A stretch of 64,000 nucleotides of DNA. It comes from Methanolobus chelungpuianus. GTDB lineage: Archaea > Halobacteriota > Methanosarcinia > Methanosarcinales > Methanosarcinaceae. The notes under the pieces are model-generated. The model did not search any database, was not told the DNA's origin, and worked only from the letters and a program-made list of their open reading frames with translations. Made by a program: the position numbers and the translations under genes. Location: the NCBI RefSeq assembly GCF_024500045.1, contig NZ_JTEO01000006.1, positions 288,336 through 352,335 of the forward strand. Direction: 5' to 3'. Position 1 is the first letter of the stretch. The number at the start of each line of letters is the position of its first letter. Below, one piece after another: positions 23,122-32,543 of the stretch.

Positions 23122-25683
23122 ATGCAAGAATCTATCAACCTTATCCAAGCACATGCTACTAAACTAAGAAAACTGGAAGAAAATGAAAAATCTCTTTTTG
23201 AACAATTAAACAACCTCGACGCTGAGACTATAAGCAAGCTAATCGATATTTTTGAAATTCAATACTTTCAGCCAGTTAATCTCCTGCGCTTTGAAATATT
23301 GCAACATATAAAAGATAAAAAGGTAGTGACACCTAAATTAGTCGAAGAGATTAAGGATAAGATAGTAGCAAAAGATAAAGTTTATTTTTCAAAATATGGT
23401 GATGAATTAGTAGATGGGTTGTTGAATTATCCTGAGAAAAAGAAGACACCCTTTGTGAACTGGAAAAAATATTTCAGTGTATGCTTCCCCTTCTTTTATC
23501 TTCCAAAGGATAAAATAGAAGTTGATAGTGCTCTTGCGAAAATTGCAAATAATCTAATTAAGACTTTAGAGTTAAAGCAATACAAAACTCATATAATAGG
23601 ATTTGAAGGAGCCCAAAATTATGGTGCTTCATTTTGCTGGATTGCTCTATTTCCAAATAAAAGAGTATCTCATAGAAAAGCCTACCAGTTGTTTTTACGT
23701 ATAAATAGTCTGACAATGGAAGCTGGCATTGTTCCTGGTTGGGATATAAATGATCCATCCTCGAATAGTGTTGATGAGTTTAATAACGTAGAAGAGGTTC
23801 TTGAAAAACTTCGAAATTCAAGAGAAATTACTCAAAGTAAAAATGATTCACTTATTGATTATTGGAAATTTGCGCCTGGAGAAAATGGCAATCATTGGGA
23901 TGATTTTTACAATGAAGGTATAATGGCCATGGGTTGGGATAATTTAGATAACTTCAATAATTATACAACCGAAGAACTTGCTGATGTCTTGAATGTTACT
24001 AACTCCTCCACTTCTAATTACATTTCGAATATTGAAAATTTTAGAGATGCCAGTATTGGCGATGTAGTTATCGCAAATAAGGGAAGAAGTAAGTGCTTGG
24101 GGATTGGTGTAATTGAAGGAGAATATATCTTTGACGGCAAGAGAACCGAATTTAAGCATGTTAGAAAGATAAAGTGGCTTATAAACGAACTTATTGACTT
24201 TGAAAAGCCTATTTTTAGACCAGATACTTTTTCACCAACTCTAAAATGGGAATATATTAAAGAAAAATACATCACTGCTAAGAGTTCGTATGAAAGATTA
24301 TTCTCCAATCTTGAGGCTGAGAAAGTTGTTTTGCCTCCTGCAAAAGTGCTGCCAAATGATTCTGGAGCACAAAACTATTGGTGGTTGAATGCAAATCCAA
24401 AGATATGGAGAGTTGACAGTTTTGAGTTAGGCGATATTCAGTCATACACATCCCATAATGCTAAAGGAAATAAAAGACGCGTATACAAGTATTTTGAAAA
24501 AGTAAAGCCCGGAGATCTGGTAATTGGCTACGAAAGTACTCCTGTTAAACAAATAAAAGGAATATTTGAAATCACAGAAGAATTACACTATGATGATTCT
24601 GAAGGAGAGACCATTAGTTTTGAAATAAAGGAGCTGATTAAGAGCACTATTACATGGGATGACCTGAAAGAAACTAAAGGTTTAGAAAACTGTGAAGTAT
24701 TCGTCAACAATCAGGGCAGTTTATTCAAATTGACTTCTGAAGAGTTCGAAATAATAAGAGATCTTATTGACGAACGGAATATAATTGATGAAAAGGAAAA
24801 AGCAGAGCTGAACATCAAAGAATACTCCTTTTTTTCAGATAAAGATAAACCCTTTATTGAGGAATCTGAGCTAATCGATATAATAGATTCTCTCGAAGCC
24901 AAAAAGAACGTTGTATTACAAGGTCCTCCAGGCGTAGGAAAAACGTTTGTTGCGAAAAAAATAGCTTATGAAATGATGAAGAAGAACGACGATACAAAGA
25001 TAGAAATGGTCCAGTTCCATCAATCTTATTCATATGAAGATTTTATCCAGGGCATTAGGCCATCTGATGAATCATTTAAGGTGAAAAGCGGCATTTTTTA
25101 TAATTTCTGCAGAAACGCGGAATCAGATCCTGAAAATAAATACTTTTTCATAATTGACGAGATCAACAGAGGCAATCTCAGCAAAATTTTTGGAGAGCTG
25201 ATGATGTTGATAGAAACTGATAAACGGGGAAAATACAAAGTGCATCTTACTTATTCTGAAAAAGATGATTCTCCCTTCTCTGTTCCGGCAAATCTCTATT
25301 TGATTGGTACGATGAACACTGCTGATCGTTCATTGGCTATAGTCGATTATGCTTTGAGAAGAAGGTTCAGGTTCATCCCATTAAAACCAAAGTTCAATGG
25401 AAAATTTGTTGAACTATTAAGTTCACAGGGTTTTTCAAATGATTTTATACATGGTATAATCGCCAAAATCAGTTCATTGAACGACAAAATAGAGTCAGAT
25501 AAGAACCTTGGTAAAGGTTTCCAGATCGGTCATAGCTTTTTCTGTGCAAACAAGAAAAGTAAACCTGAAAAAGAATGGTTTGAGGATATTGTAAAATATG
25601 AAATTGCACCTCTTTTAGAGGAGTATTGGTTTGATGACATAGAAAAATCTCAAACTGAAGTAAAACTGCTATTATCTGAGTAA
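23122..25683 (+). CDS. mcrB: McrB-type GTPase with two EVE-like domains
   Basis: The 853-residue motor subunit of a type IV restriction system. The N-terminal 230 residues are unassigned. Residues about 244-345 (DYWKFAPGENGNHWDDFY; GDVVIANKGRSKCLGIGVIEG) and 415-510 (NYWWLNANPKIWRV; PGDLVIGYES) look like EVE/PUA-type modified-base readers. The AAA+ domain follows with Walker A QGPPGVGKT (about 600), Walker B FFIIDEINRGN and the McrB GTPase signature GTMNTADRS (about 731). It precedes mcrC by 4 bp. The system should cut DNA with modified bases; two readers suggest two-site or asymmetric recognition. Confidence 0.9.
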   Translation: MQESINLIQAHATKLRKLEENEKSLFEQLNNLDAETISKLIDIFEIQYFQPVNLLRFEILQHIKDKKVVTPKLVEEIKDKIVAKDKVYFSKYGDELVDGLLNYPEKKKTPFVNWKKYFSVCFPFFYLPKDKIEVDSALAKIANNLIKTLELKQYKTHIIGFEGAQNYGASFCWIALFPNKRVSHRKAYQLFLRINSLTMEAGIVPGWDINDPSSNSVDEFNNVEEVLEKLRNSREITQSKNDSLIDYWKFAPGENGNHWDDFYNEGIMAMGWDNLDNFNNYTTEELADVLNVTNSSTSNYISNIENFRDASIGDVVIANKGRSKCLGIGVIEGEYIFDGKRTEFKHVRKIKWLINELIDFEKPIFRPDTFSPTLKWEYIKEKYITAKSSYERLFSNLEAEKVVLPPAKVLPNDSGAQNYWWLNANPKIWRVDSFELGDIQSYTSHNAKGNKRRVYKYFEKVKPGDLVIGYESTPVKQIKGIFEITEELHYDDSEGETISFEIKELIKSTITWDDLKETKGLENCEVFVNNQGSLFKLTSEEFEIIRDLIDERNIIDEKEKAELNIKEYSFFSDKDKPFIEESELIDIIDSLEAKKNVVLQGPPGVGKTFVAKKIAYEMMKKNDDTKIEMVQFHQSYSYEDFIQGIRPSDESFKVKSGIFYNFCRNAESDPENKYFFIIDEINRGNLSKIFGELMMLIETDKRGKYKVHLTYSEKDDSPFSVPANLYLIGTMNTADRSLAIVDYALRRRFRFIPLKPKFNGKFVELLSSQGFSNDFIHGIIAKISSLNDKIESDKNLGKGFQIGHSFFCANKKSKPEKEWFEDIVKYEIAPLLEEYWFDDIEKSQTEVKLLLSE

Positions 25684-25687
25684 ATCC

Positions 25688-26722
25688 ATGTCAATTCCAA
25701 TTCAAAATATATACTATCTTTTGTGCTATGCTTGGAACAAGCTTGATGAAAGCGATATTGTAGATGTCAGAGCTATTAGTATTACTGAGTTTGTTGATCT
25801 ATTTGCAAAAATATTAGCAAATAGTACCTCCAGATTGTTAAAACAAGGTTTGGATCGCTATTATGTTGAACATGAATACGTTGTTAATGGAATTAAGGGA
25901 AAACTAGACCTTACTGCTTCTGTAAAAAGGAATCTTCTTCTTTCAAATAGAACTGCTTGCCTTTACGATGAATTTGATTATGATATTTTACATAATCAAA
26001 TTTTGAAAACAACAATTTTCAAACTTATTAGGACGAATGGCCTTAATTCTGAGTTAAGAGATGAACTACACCGAATCTTAATAAAACTCCCCCCTATTTC
26101 TGAAATTTCTGTTCGACAATCTAATTTTAAACAAATTAGGTTACACAGGAATAATTACAATTATGATTTCCCATTAAAAGTATGCCAAATAATCAATGAA
26201 AATCTCTTTATTGATGAATCTTCAGGACAATACAAGTTCAAGGATTTCTTACGTGAAGAAAAAGCAATGGCAAGATTATTTGAGGCATTTGTTAGAAACT
26301 TCTATAAAATTGAGCAGTCAGAATTTAAAGTGGGAAGAGAAGATATAAATTGGAAGTTTGAAGCTAACAATGAAATGTCTATGTCGATGTTGCCTATCAT
26401 GTCCACTGATATTTCTCTGCAATCGCCCACAAGGAAAATAATAATCGATACTAAATTCTACAAAGAAGCCTTTAAGGCAAGATTTGACAAGGATAAAATA
26501 AATTCCAACAATCTATACCAATTATTTTCTTATTTAATAAATCAGGAATCAGAAATGGACGCCAAAACCCACAGCTGTGAAGGAATCTTATTATACCCTG
26601 CTGTTGAAAAAGGTTTTGATTACTGTTATAAATTTAAAAATCATAAAGTTCGGGTAATGTCACTAAACCTTAATCAAGAGTGGTATGATATCAGAAAGGA
26701 TTTGCTGCAAATATTAACATGA
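25688..26722 (+). CDS. mcrC: McrC nuclease subunit
   Basis: A 344-residue partner of McrB. The N-terminal region (IQNIYYLLCYAWNKLDE) stimulates the GTPase in this family. The C-terminal PD-(D/E)XK domain shows STDISL then RKIIIDTKFYKE, with Asp near 240 and the D-x-K pair at about 254-256. EEKAMARLFEAFVRNFY is the conserved McrC helix. It is translationally close to mcrB (4 bp) and ends with its own stop; no type IV specificity subunit follows. Confidence 0.92.
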   Translation: MSIPIQNIYYLLCYAWNKLDESDIVDVRAISITEFVDLFAKILANSTSRLLKQGLDRYYVEHEYVVNGIKGKLDLTASVKRNLLLSNRTACLYDEFDYDILHNQILKTTIFKLIRTNGLNSELRDELHRILIKLPPISEISVRQSNFKQIRLHRNNYNYDFPLKVCQIINENLFIDESSGQYKFKDFLREEKAMARLFEAFVRNFYKIEQSEFKVGREDINWKFEANNEMSMSMLPIMSTDISLQSPTRKIIIDTKFYKEAFKARFDKDKINSNNLYQLFSYLINQESEMDAKTHSCEGILLYPAVEKGFDYCYKFKNHKVRVMSLNLNQEWYDIRKDLLQILT

Positions 26723-26737
26723 GAAAAAACAAATAAA

Positions 26738-26747
26738 TTTATACATA
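26738..26747 (+). promoter_or_regulatory. TATA box of the DUF429 gene
   Basis: TTTATACATA lies 20-29 bp before the ATG at 26767. The expected transcription start therefore falls on or beside the start codon, and the mRNA is probably leaderless. Confidence 0.5.
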
Positions 26748-26766
26748 AAATACACTTCTGTTTTTT

Positions 26767-27597
26767 ATGAAAACTTCTTTTGGATTGGATTTGGCTGGAT
26801 ATTCTACAGGAAAATCTGGATTTGCCCGTGCAGATTTAGATGAAGATTCAATAGAAATCACTGTATATCAAAACCATGTCTTTTCAAAGAAACATTGTGC
26901 AAGTATGCCAATTTCAGAAATCATAGGACAAGAAGTGGATATCTTCAAAGCTTGTTGTAGAAATTCGTTTTTGTTTGTTGATGTCCCTATTGATTTGCAA
27001 AATTTACCTTTCATAAAGAATGCTGTGTATTCGTGGCAACTTTCAAAGAGACCTGTAGATTATGCTTTTAATGCCTTGCCTCCTTTTGCAGATCGTATTG
27101 GAGCAACAGTTGTTAGATTCTCTAACATAAATTCCATTATTAATGACGATATTGGAAACCAATGTGGAACCAGAATATTTGAGACATATCCTGCCGCTTC
27201 CTTGAAGCAAATAGGACTTAATAATTCAAATTATAAAAACTCGATAATCTCTTTTGAAGATAATGAATGGAAAGGAGACATAAAACTAGCAGCAATTGCT
27301 CAAGGTTTAGGTTTTGTATCAAATAAACAAATTTCACTTAATGATGATGAAATAGATGCTTCAATCTGTGCATTGACAGGTGTTCTAAGTAGTATTAATC
27401 TACTCAAAGACAATGAACTAGGAATAAAGATTAAAACTGAAATCGAGACGAAGATTGGAAGTAATCCTTTTGAAAATACCAATTTTGAACCTCCTAAGGG
27501 TTATGTCTTAATAAAAAGTCTACCTGAAGTTGAAATTACTTTGAAAAAGAAAGTGTGCACTTCGCACAAAAATATGCTTCAAGAAATACTAAGGTAA
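26767..27597 (+). CDS. DUF429-family protein, RNase H-like fold
   Basis: A 276-residue protein. It opens with SFGLDLAGYSTGKSGFARAD, in which the first Asp of an RNase H-like metal site is visible. It continues with FVDVPIDL, PPFADRIGA, the FETYPAASLKQIG block and DEIDASICALTG with the late acidic cluster. These are the landmarks of DUF429 proteins, predicted nucleases or phosphotransferases often found in defence islands. The gene has its own promoter and sits between mcrC and a restriction-like gene. Activity is not established for the family. Confidence 0.72.
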   Translation: MKTSFGLDLAGYSTGKSGFARADLDEDSIEITVYQNHVFSKKHCASMPISEIIGQEVDIFKACCRNSFLFVDVPIDLQNLPFIKNAVYSWQLSKRPVDYAFNALPPFADRIGATVVRFSNINSIINDDIGNQCGTRIFETYPAASLKQIGLNNSNYKNSIISFEDNEWKGDIKLAAIAQGLGFVSNKQISLNDDEIDASICALTGVLSSINLLKDNELGIKIKTEIETKIGSNPFENTNFEPPKGYVLIKSLPEVEITLKKKVCTSHKNMLQEILR

Positions 27598-27638
27598 CTC
27601 TCAAAGTTAAATACCGTCTACATAAAGAGGTTTTAGAT

Positions 27639-28325
27639 ATGGGTAAGTACAGCAAGTTAGGCGACTATCTAAAAAGCAACAGTTCAAACAAGTTGACTTT
27701 AAGATTCACAGATGTCGAGAGCATTCTGGGCTTCTCTCTCCCTAAATCAGCAAGGGAATATCAAGCATGGTGGGCAAATAATGGCGATTCACATACACAT
27801 GCAGTAGATGGTTGGTTAGCCATGGGATGGCGAACAGAGGTTGATTTAAGTAACCAAGTAGTTGTTTTAGCTCGAAGAGAGCATCTTGAAAAAACACAAT
27901 CAAATGAAGTTAATACATCATCTGGAACAGCAGATAATGCTTCAGAATTTGAAGAAAAAGCCCGCACCTTCATGTCAAAATACTATTCAACACCCTTATA
28001 TGCTGGCAAGCATCCGACTGTTCTTAAAATCTTCGATATGACATCTGACAACTATGAGATTGTGGGAGATGCCAAATATTATACAATGGTGCGTGGAGAG
28101 TCCTTGCCACCAGCAAAGTTCGCGATCATCGCAGAACACGTATGGCTTTTAGAGAAAACAGGAGCCAAGCACAAGTTCCTGATATTTGGCAACGATAAGC
28201 GTGTTCCACAAGAATGGCTGAAGAGGTATGGTGAGCTTGTGGATGGAGTTGACTTCTTTTTCTATGAGATTGGTGAGGATAAGATTGAACGCCTGAATAC
28301 ACCTGCAAACAAAGATTATTTTTGA
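27639..28325 (+). CDS. DUF7662-like domain fused to a restriction-like nuclease
   Basis: A 228-residue protein. The start at 27639 is chosen because AAAGAGG precedes it and MGKYSKLGDYL is the natural opening; a longer frame overlaps the previous gene. Residues 1-85 (LTDVE-like FTDVESILGFSLPKSAREYQAWWANN) form a small domain seen in DUF7662 proteins and fused to nucleases. Residues about 105-228 carry a PD-(D/E)XK-like pattern: HPTVLKIFDMTSDNYEIVGDAKYY, with an Asp and the D-x-K pair. It is likely a small nuclease; its pairing with DUF429 is noted, not proven. Confidence 0.6.
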   Translation: MGKYSKLGDYLKSNSSNKLTLRFTDVESILGFSLPKSAREYQAWWANNGDSHTHAVDGWLAMGWRTEVDLSNQVVVLARREHLEKTQSNEVNTSSGTADNASEFEEKARTFMSKYYSTPLYAGKHPTVLKIFDMTSDNYEIVGDAKYYTMVRGESLPPAKFAIIAEHVWLLEKTGAKHKFLIFGNDKRVPQEWLKRYGELVDGVDFFFYEIGEDKIERLNTPANKDYF

Positions 28326-28346
28326 AGCCCTCCAAATAAAAAGACC

Positions 28347-28358
28347 ATCTTTAAATAA
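28347..28358 (+). promoter_or_regulatory. promoter of the BREX operon
   Basis: CTTTAAATAATT lies about 25 bp upstream of the TTG at 28375. There is no ribosome site before that TTG or the ATG at 28384, so a leaderless or nearly leaderless start of the BREX mRNA is likely. Confidence 0.45.
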
Positions 28359-28374
28359 TTCAAGAGATTATTAG

Positions 28375-28971
28375 TTGACAACTATGAAACTCGAAGAGAG
28401 ACTGGAGCTTTTAAAAGAGGAACTGCAAAAAGAGGAATTCTTGAAGTCAAAGGGCCTTGGTAATGAGGTTCCCTTCTGGATATTTGACTATCCTCCTGAA
28501 AAAGAATTACTCGTCCGAGATGCTATCACTAAGATAATACCGGCTTTAGAAAAAAGATCAATTCAAGTTCTGGAGATCGATCTTTATGAGGTATGCCTTG
28601 AGATAATAGAAAAGAAAATATCTGCAGAAAAGATCAGTGCTTTTGAAGAGAGCAAAGGCTCAGACGAGTTGCTTAAAAAGCTGAAGCTTATGTTAAAGTC
28701 AGACATTTTGAAAAACGCCATCCAGCAAAAAATGAACGAGAATGGTGGTTTCCAGCTGATCTTTTTAACCGGGGTTGGTAAAGCATGGCCAATGGTTCGC
28801 TCTCACAGTATTCTAAATAACTTGCAGCCTCTTCTTGGCAATATACCTCTTGTTACGTTCTATCCCGGCAGGTACAGTGGTTTTGATCTGAGTCTCTTCG
28901 GGAAATTCAGAGATGCAAACTACTATCGTGCTTTCAGGTTAATCAATACGGATAATGCTTCTCAAAGTTAA
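28375..28971 (+). CDS. brxB: BREX protein BrxB (DUF1788)
   Basis: A 198-residue BREX component. DUF1788 landmarks are visible: VPFWIFDYPPEKEL near residue 25, FLTGVGKAWPMVRSHSILNNLQ, and the closing LVTFYPGRYSGFDLSLFGKF. Its biochemical role within BREX is unsettled; it occurs with BrxC, PglX and PglZ. Either the TTG at 28375 or the ATG at 28384 starts it. It is the first gene of the locus. BrxA, which precedes it in type 1 systems, is not found upstream. Confidence 0.93.
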   Translation: MTTMKLEERLELLKEELQKEEFLKSKGLGNEVPFWIFDYPPEKELLVRDAITKIIPALEKRSIQVLEIDLYEVCLEIIEKKISAEKISAFEESKGSDELLKKLKLMLKSDILKNAIQQKMNENGGFQLIFLTGVGKAWPMVRSHSILNNLQPLLGNIPLVTFYPGRYSGFDLSLFGKFRDANYYRAFRLINTDNASQS

Positions 28972-28983
28972 GGGTTTGAGCAA

Positions 28984-31900
28984 ATGACGAATGAAATAAA
29001 AATTAAGGACCTCTTTCTGAAGGACATAAAAAGGGAGATCAATGGGGTCATCAAGGTCGATCAGGAAGACGAAGAGAACGTATATACTGAACTTGATGAG
29101 TATGTGGTCACCAGAGAAACACTAAAACATCTGGACCTTTTCTTTGAAAGATATTCTAACGCCCTGGAAAACCCTACTGATAAGGTAGGTGTCTGGGTAT
29201 CTGGCTTCTTTGGTTCGGGTAAGTCTCATTTCATCAAGATGTTATCCTATCTCTTGGCGAACAGGGTCGTGAGGGGGAAATCGGCACTCGAGTTCTTCAG
29301 GGAAAAAATAGATGACACACAGTTATTTGCTACAATTGAGAAAGCTGTCAATTTTGGGACGAGGGATGTCATTCTTTTTAACATCGACTCAAAATCGAAT
29401 ACCTTAAACCGCAGTGATGAACTCATAGTGAATATCCTGATGAGGGTTTTCAATGAGAATAGGGGGTTTTTCGGGGATGTTCTCTGGCTTGCTGAGATGG
29501 AAGAAGATCTGGTTAACAAAGGCCTTTATGAGAAATTCAAGGAAGAGTTCAGGCGCATCAATGGGGATTCCTGGGAAGAGAAAAGGAATACTTATGCTTT
29601 TGAGCAGGATAATATTATTGATGCTCTTGCAAACTGTGAGTACCAGAGCAGGGAGTCTCTTGCAAGGCTGTTCGAAACCGACGGAAGCAGCTATCACTTC
29701 AGCGTTGAGAAGTTTTCCGAAAAAGTGAAGAAGTACTGTGATTCAAAGGGTAAAGATCACCAGGTAATATTCCTTATTGATGAGGTCGGTCAGTATATTG
29801 GTGAGAATAGCGATCTGATGCTCAACCTCCAGACGGTTGTTGAGGAACTGGGGACAAAGCTTGCAGGCAAGGCTTGGGTCGTTGTTACATCACAGGCAGA
29901 TATTGACACGGTCACGAAAGACCAGGTCAAAGGATACGACTTCTCCAAGATTCAGGGGCGTTTCGATACGCGTTTGAGCCTTTCCAGCGCCAATGTCGAT
30001 GAGGTTATCAAGAAAAGGATACTGGCAAAGAAACAAGTGTATGTGGAGTCACTGACGTCGTACTATTCAGACAAAAAGACGATACTGAAAAACCTGTTGA
30101 CCTTCTCTCCGGGGGGTGCTGAGATGAAGTTGTACAAAGGTGATGAGGATTTCGTTAATGTGTATCCCTTTGTGCCTTACCAGTTCTTTGTGCTGCAGAA
30201 GGTATTTGATAAGATAAGGCAGACTGGTTTTACAGGGAAGCACCTTGCAAAGGGTGAGCGTTCCATGCTCAGTGCTTTTAAGGAGGCGACCGAGAAGTAT
30301 GCCGAAGACGAGCTTGGTGTGCTTGTGCCGTTCTCTACGTTCTATAACACAATAGAGAGCTTCCTTGACCCTATTATTACTCGCACCATTGAGCAGGCAA
30401 AGGATAACGGTCTTCTTGAGGATGAGGATTGTGAGGTACTAAAGATACTTTTCATGATTCGGCATGTGAGTGTGCTGCAACCAAGCCTGGATAACCTTGT
30501 GGTGCTTTCCATATCCAATGTCGATGAAGATAAGAGAAAGCTGAAAGAAAGGGTTGCTGCTTCACTGCAGCGTCTTGAGGCACAGACACTTATCCAGAAG
30601 TCAGGGGACAAGTACTATTTCCTGACCAATGAGGAACAGGAGATCAACCGCGAGATAAAGAGCATCATGATCGAGAAGCACAGGATACTCGATGAGATGT
30701 TCTCTTATATCTTTGATGAGGTTTGTCCCGCTAAGTACAAAGATTATAAGTTCCACAAATCCATTGACGATAAGAACAAGCCTACTGCAGGCGCGGATCT
30801 GACCATCAAGTTCCTGACGCCTCTGTCTGATGATATTGTCAGAGGAAGCGGGCAGAGGTCACTGAATGGGGAGAACCTGAGCAATGTGGATTCAACCGAT
30901 ACCCTCCTTTTCGTTTTCCCGCAGGATGCTGAGTTTGTTGAGCATATACGCAATTACCTGAGGATAAACAAATATCTGACACAGAACACTTCCAACACGA
31001 ATATTGGAGAGGTCAAGGAGATCCTCAGCGCTAAAAGGACCGATGAGGAAAGGTACAGGGAAGCTGCAAAGAAGTCTATGGAAGAGGGAGTTTCCGAAGC
31101 CAGAGTATTCGTTGACGGAAAAGAAGTCACAAGCATCGAAAAGAAGAATCCGAAGGAAAGGATCAAGGATGGTCTGGACCTCCTTTTTGAGAATGTCTAT
31201 AAGAAAGCCGGCTATGTGACCATGGATTTTGCCAGTGACAGCGATATCCTGAGGATACTCAAGGCAGATGACCTTGAGAGGTTTGGTGCTGGGGCATCAC
31301 AGACCAACCAGCTTGCACTTAGAGAAATAATGGACTATCTGAACATAAAGCACCAGAAGAATGATGTTGTAGTGCTCCAGGAGATCAAGGACAGGTTCAG
31401 ACGTAAACCATATGGCTGGAACGAAATGACGATATCCGGTCTAGTAGCTACGCTCTTTGCAAAGGATGAGATCAAGCTCAGATACCAGAAAACATACCTG
31501 ATCCTTAAGAAAGAGAATGCTGAAGAAATTGTAAGGTATCTGACAAGGAAAGATTCCGCAGAGAAGCTTATGCTTGAGATCAGGGAAAAGACCAATATTG
31601 AAGTCATCAAAGGTGTCAGGTCTGTGCTGAGGGATTTGTTCGAGAAGACGAATATCCCCGAGAAGGAGAATGAGCTCTTCGAATTCACGCATGATCTGTT
31701 TACCAAGGAGCATAATAATCTTGAGCAGATAGAGGGCAGGTATAAAGAGGAGCCGAGGTTCCCTGGCAGGCCGAAGGTAAAAGAGTATGCATCTTTCCTG
31801 AACGATGTTCTTAATATAACCGATCCATCAGCCCTCCTACAGAAAGTTGCTGCTGAAAAGAATGAGTTGATACGATTGCGTGATGAGGTAGAGCCTGTAA

Positions 31901-32541
31901 TCTCATTCTTTGGCAGCAATAAGGTGGAGATATTCAGAAGAGTGCTTAGGAAAGTTGATGTCTTCAAGAGGGACCTGCAATTTATGGATGAAGGAACAAA
32001 ATTCAAGGTGCAGGAAATTGAAGTTATTCTTGAGTCACATGAGCCTTATTCTGAGATTAAATCACTACCACCTTTAGAAAGTAACATAGAAATTTCTCTT
32101 TCAGAAAGTCTCTCTAACCTTAAGGAAGATACTTTCAGACAAATAGTGAATATAACTGCAGAACTGGAAAAGGAGATGGAGGCACATCCTGAGCTTGAAC
32201 AGAATTTCATGGATTTAGTACTCCAACCTTTCTACAATCTTAAGACACGTGTTTCGGAAGCCAATGATTGTGTGTTTGTACAGGCTCAGTCCACAACTCT
32301 AGACAAGCTTCAAACTGAAGCCTATAGCAAAATCAATCATCAGTTGAACACCATCAGAAAACGAACAGTTGGCGGTGGCGATGAAATTATTCATGGAAGG
32401 GGTATGGAGTCCATAAAAGTACCTTCTATATTCAAATGCGAAGAAAAAATTACTTCTAAAGAAGAGCTTGACACATACCTCAAAGAACTGCGTGCATCGC
32501 TGCTTAAGTTACTTGAAGAAAACGATATCAGGTTGTTCTGA
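28984..32541 (+). CDS. brxC: BREX ATPase BrxC
   Basis: The 1185-residue large ATPase of BREX. The opening IKIKDLFLKDIKREINGVIKV and Walker A GFFGSGKS (residues 74-81) are typical. Walker B is in VIFLIDEVGQYIG, followed by VVVTSQADID. The C-terminal half is rich in charged helices (VLRDLFEKTN, LEKEMEAHPEL). It lies 12 bp after brxB and 2 bp before pglX. It is required for both methylation and restriction in studied BREX systems. Confidence 0.95.
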   Translation: MTNEIKIKDLFLKDIKREINGVIKVDQEDEENVYTELDEYVVTRETLKHLDLFFERYSNALENPTDKVGVWVSGFFGSGKSHFIKMLSYLLANRVVRGKSALEFFREKIDDTQLFATIEKAVNFGTRDVILFNIDSKSNTLNRSDELIVNILMRVFNENRGFFGDVLWLAEMEEDLVNKGLYEKFKEEFRRINGDSWEEKRNTYAFEQDNIIDALANCEYQSRESLARLFETDGSSYHFSVEKFSEKVKKYCDSKGKDHQVIFLIDEVGQYIGENSDLMLNLQTVVEELGTKLAGKAWVVVTSQADIDTVTKDQVKGYDFSKIQGRFDTRLSLSSANVDEVIKKRILAKKQVYVESLTSYYSDKKTILKNLLTFSPGGAEMKLYKGDEDFVNVYPFVPYQFFVLQKVFDKIRQTGFTGKHLAKGERSMLSAFKEATEKYAEDELGVLVPFSTFYNTIESFLDPIITRTIEQAKDNGLLEDEDCEVLKILFMIRHVSVLQPSLDNLVVLSISNVDEDKRKLKERVAASLQRLEAQTLIQKSGDKYYFLTNEEQEINREIKSIMIEKHRILDEMFSYIFDEVCPAKYKDYKFHKSIDDKNKPTAGADLTIKFLTPLSDDIVRGSGQRSLNGENLSNVDSTDTLLFVFPQDAEFVEHIRNYLRINKYLTQNTSNTNIGEVKEILSAKRTDEERYREAAKKSMEEGVSEARVFVDGKEVTSIEKKNPKERIKDGLDLLFENVYKKAGYVTMDFASDSDILRILKADDLERFGAGASQTNQLALREIMDYLNIKHQKNDVVVLQEIKDRFRRKPYGWNEMTISGLVATLFAKDEIKLRYQKTYLILKKENAEEIVRYLTRKDSAEKLMLEIREKTNIEVIKGVRSVLRDLFEKTNIPEKENELFEFTHDLFTKEHNNLEQIEGRYKEEPRFPGRPKVKEYASFLNDVLNITDPSALLQKVAAEKNELIRLRDEVEPVISFFGSNKVEIFRRVLRKVDVFKRDLQFMDEGTKFKVQEIEVILESHEPYSEIKSLPPLESNIEISLSESLSNLKEDTFRQIVNITAELEKEMEAHPELEQNFMDLVLQPFYNLKTRVSEANDCVFVQAQSTTLDKLQTEAYSKINHQLNTIRKRTVGGGDEIIHGRGMESIKVPSIFKCEEKITSKEELDTYLKELRASLLKLLEENDIRLF

Positions 32542-32543
32542 AC

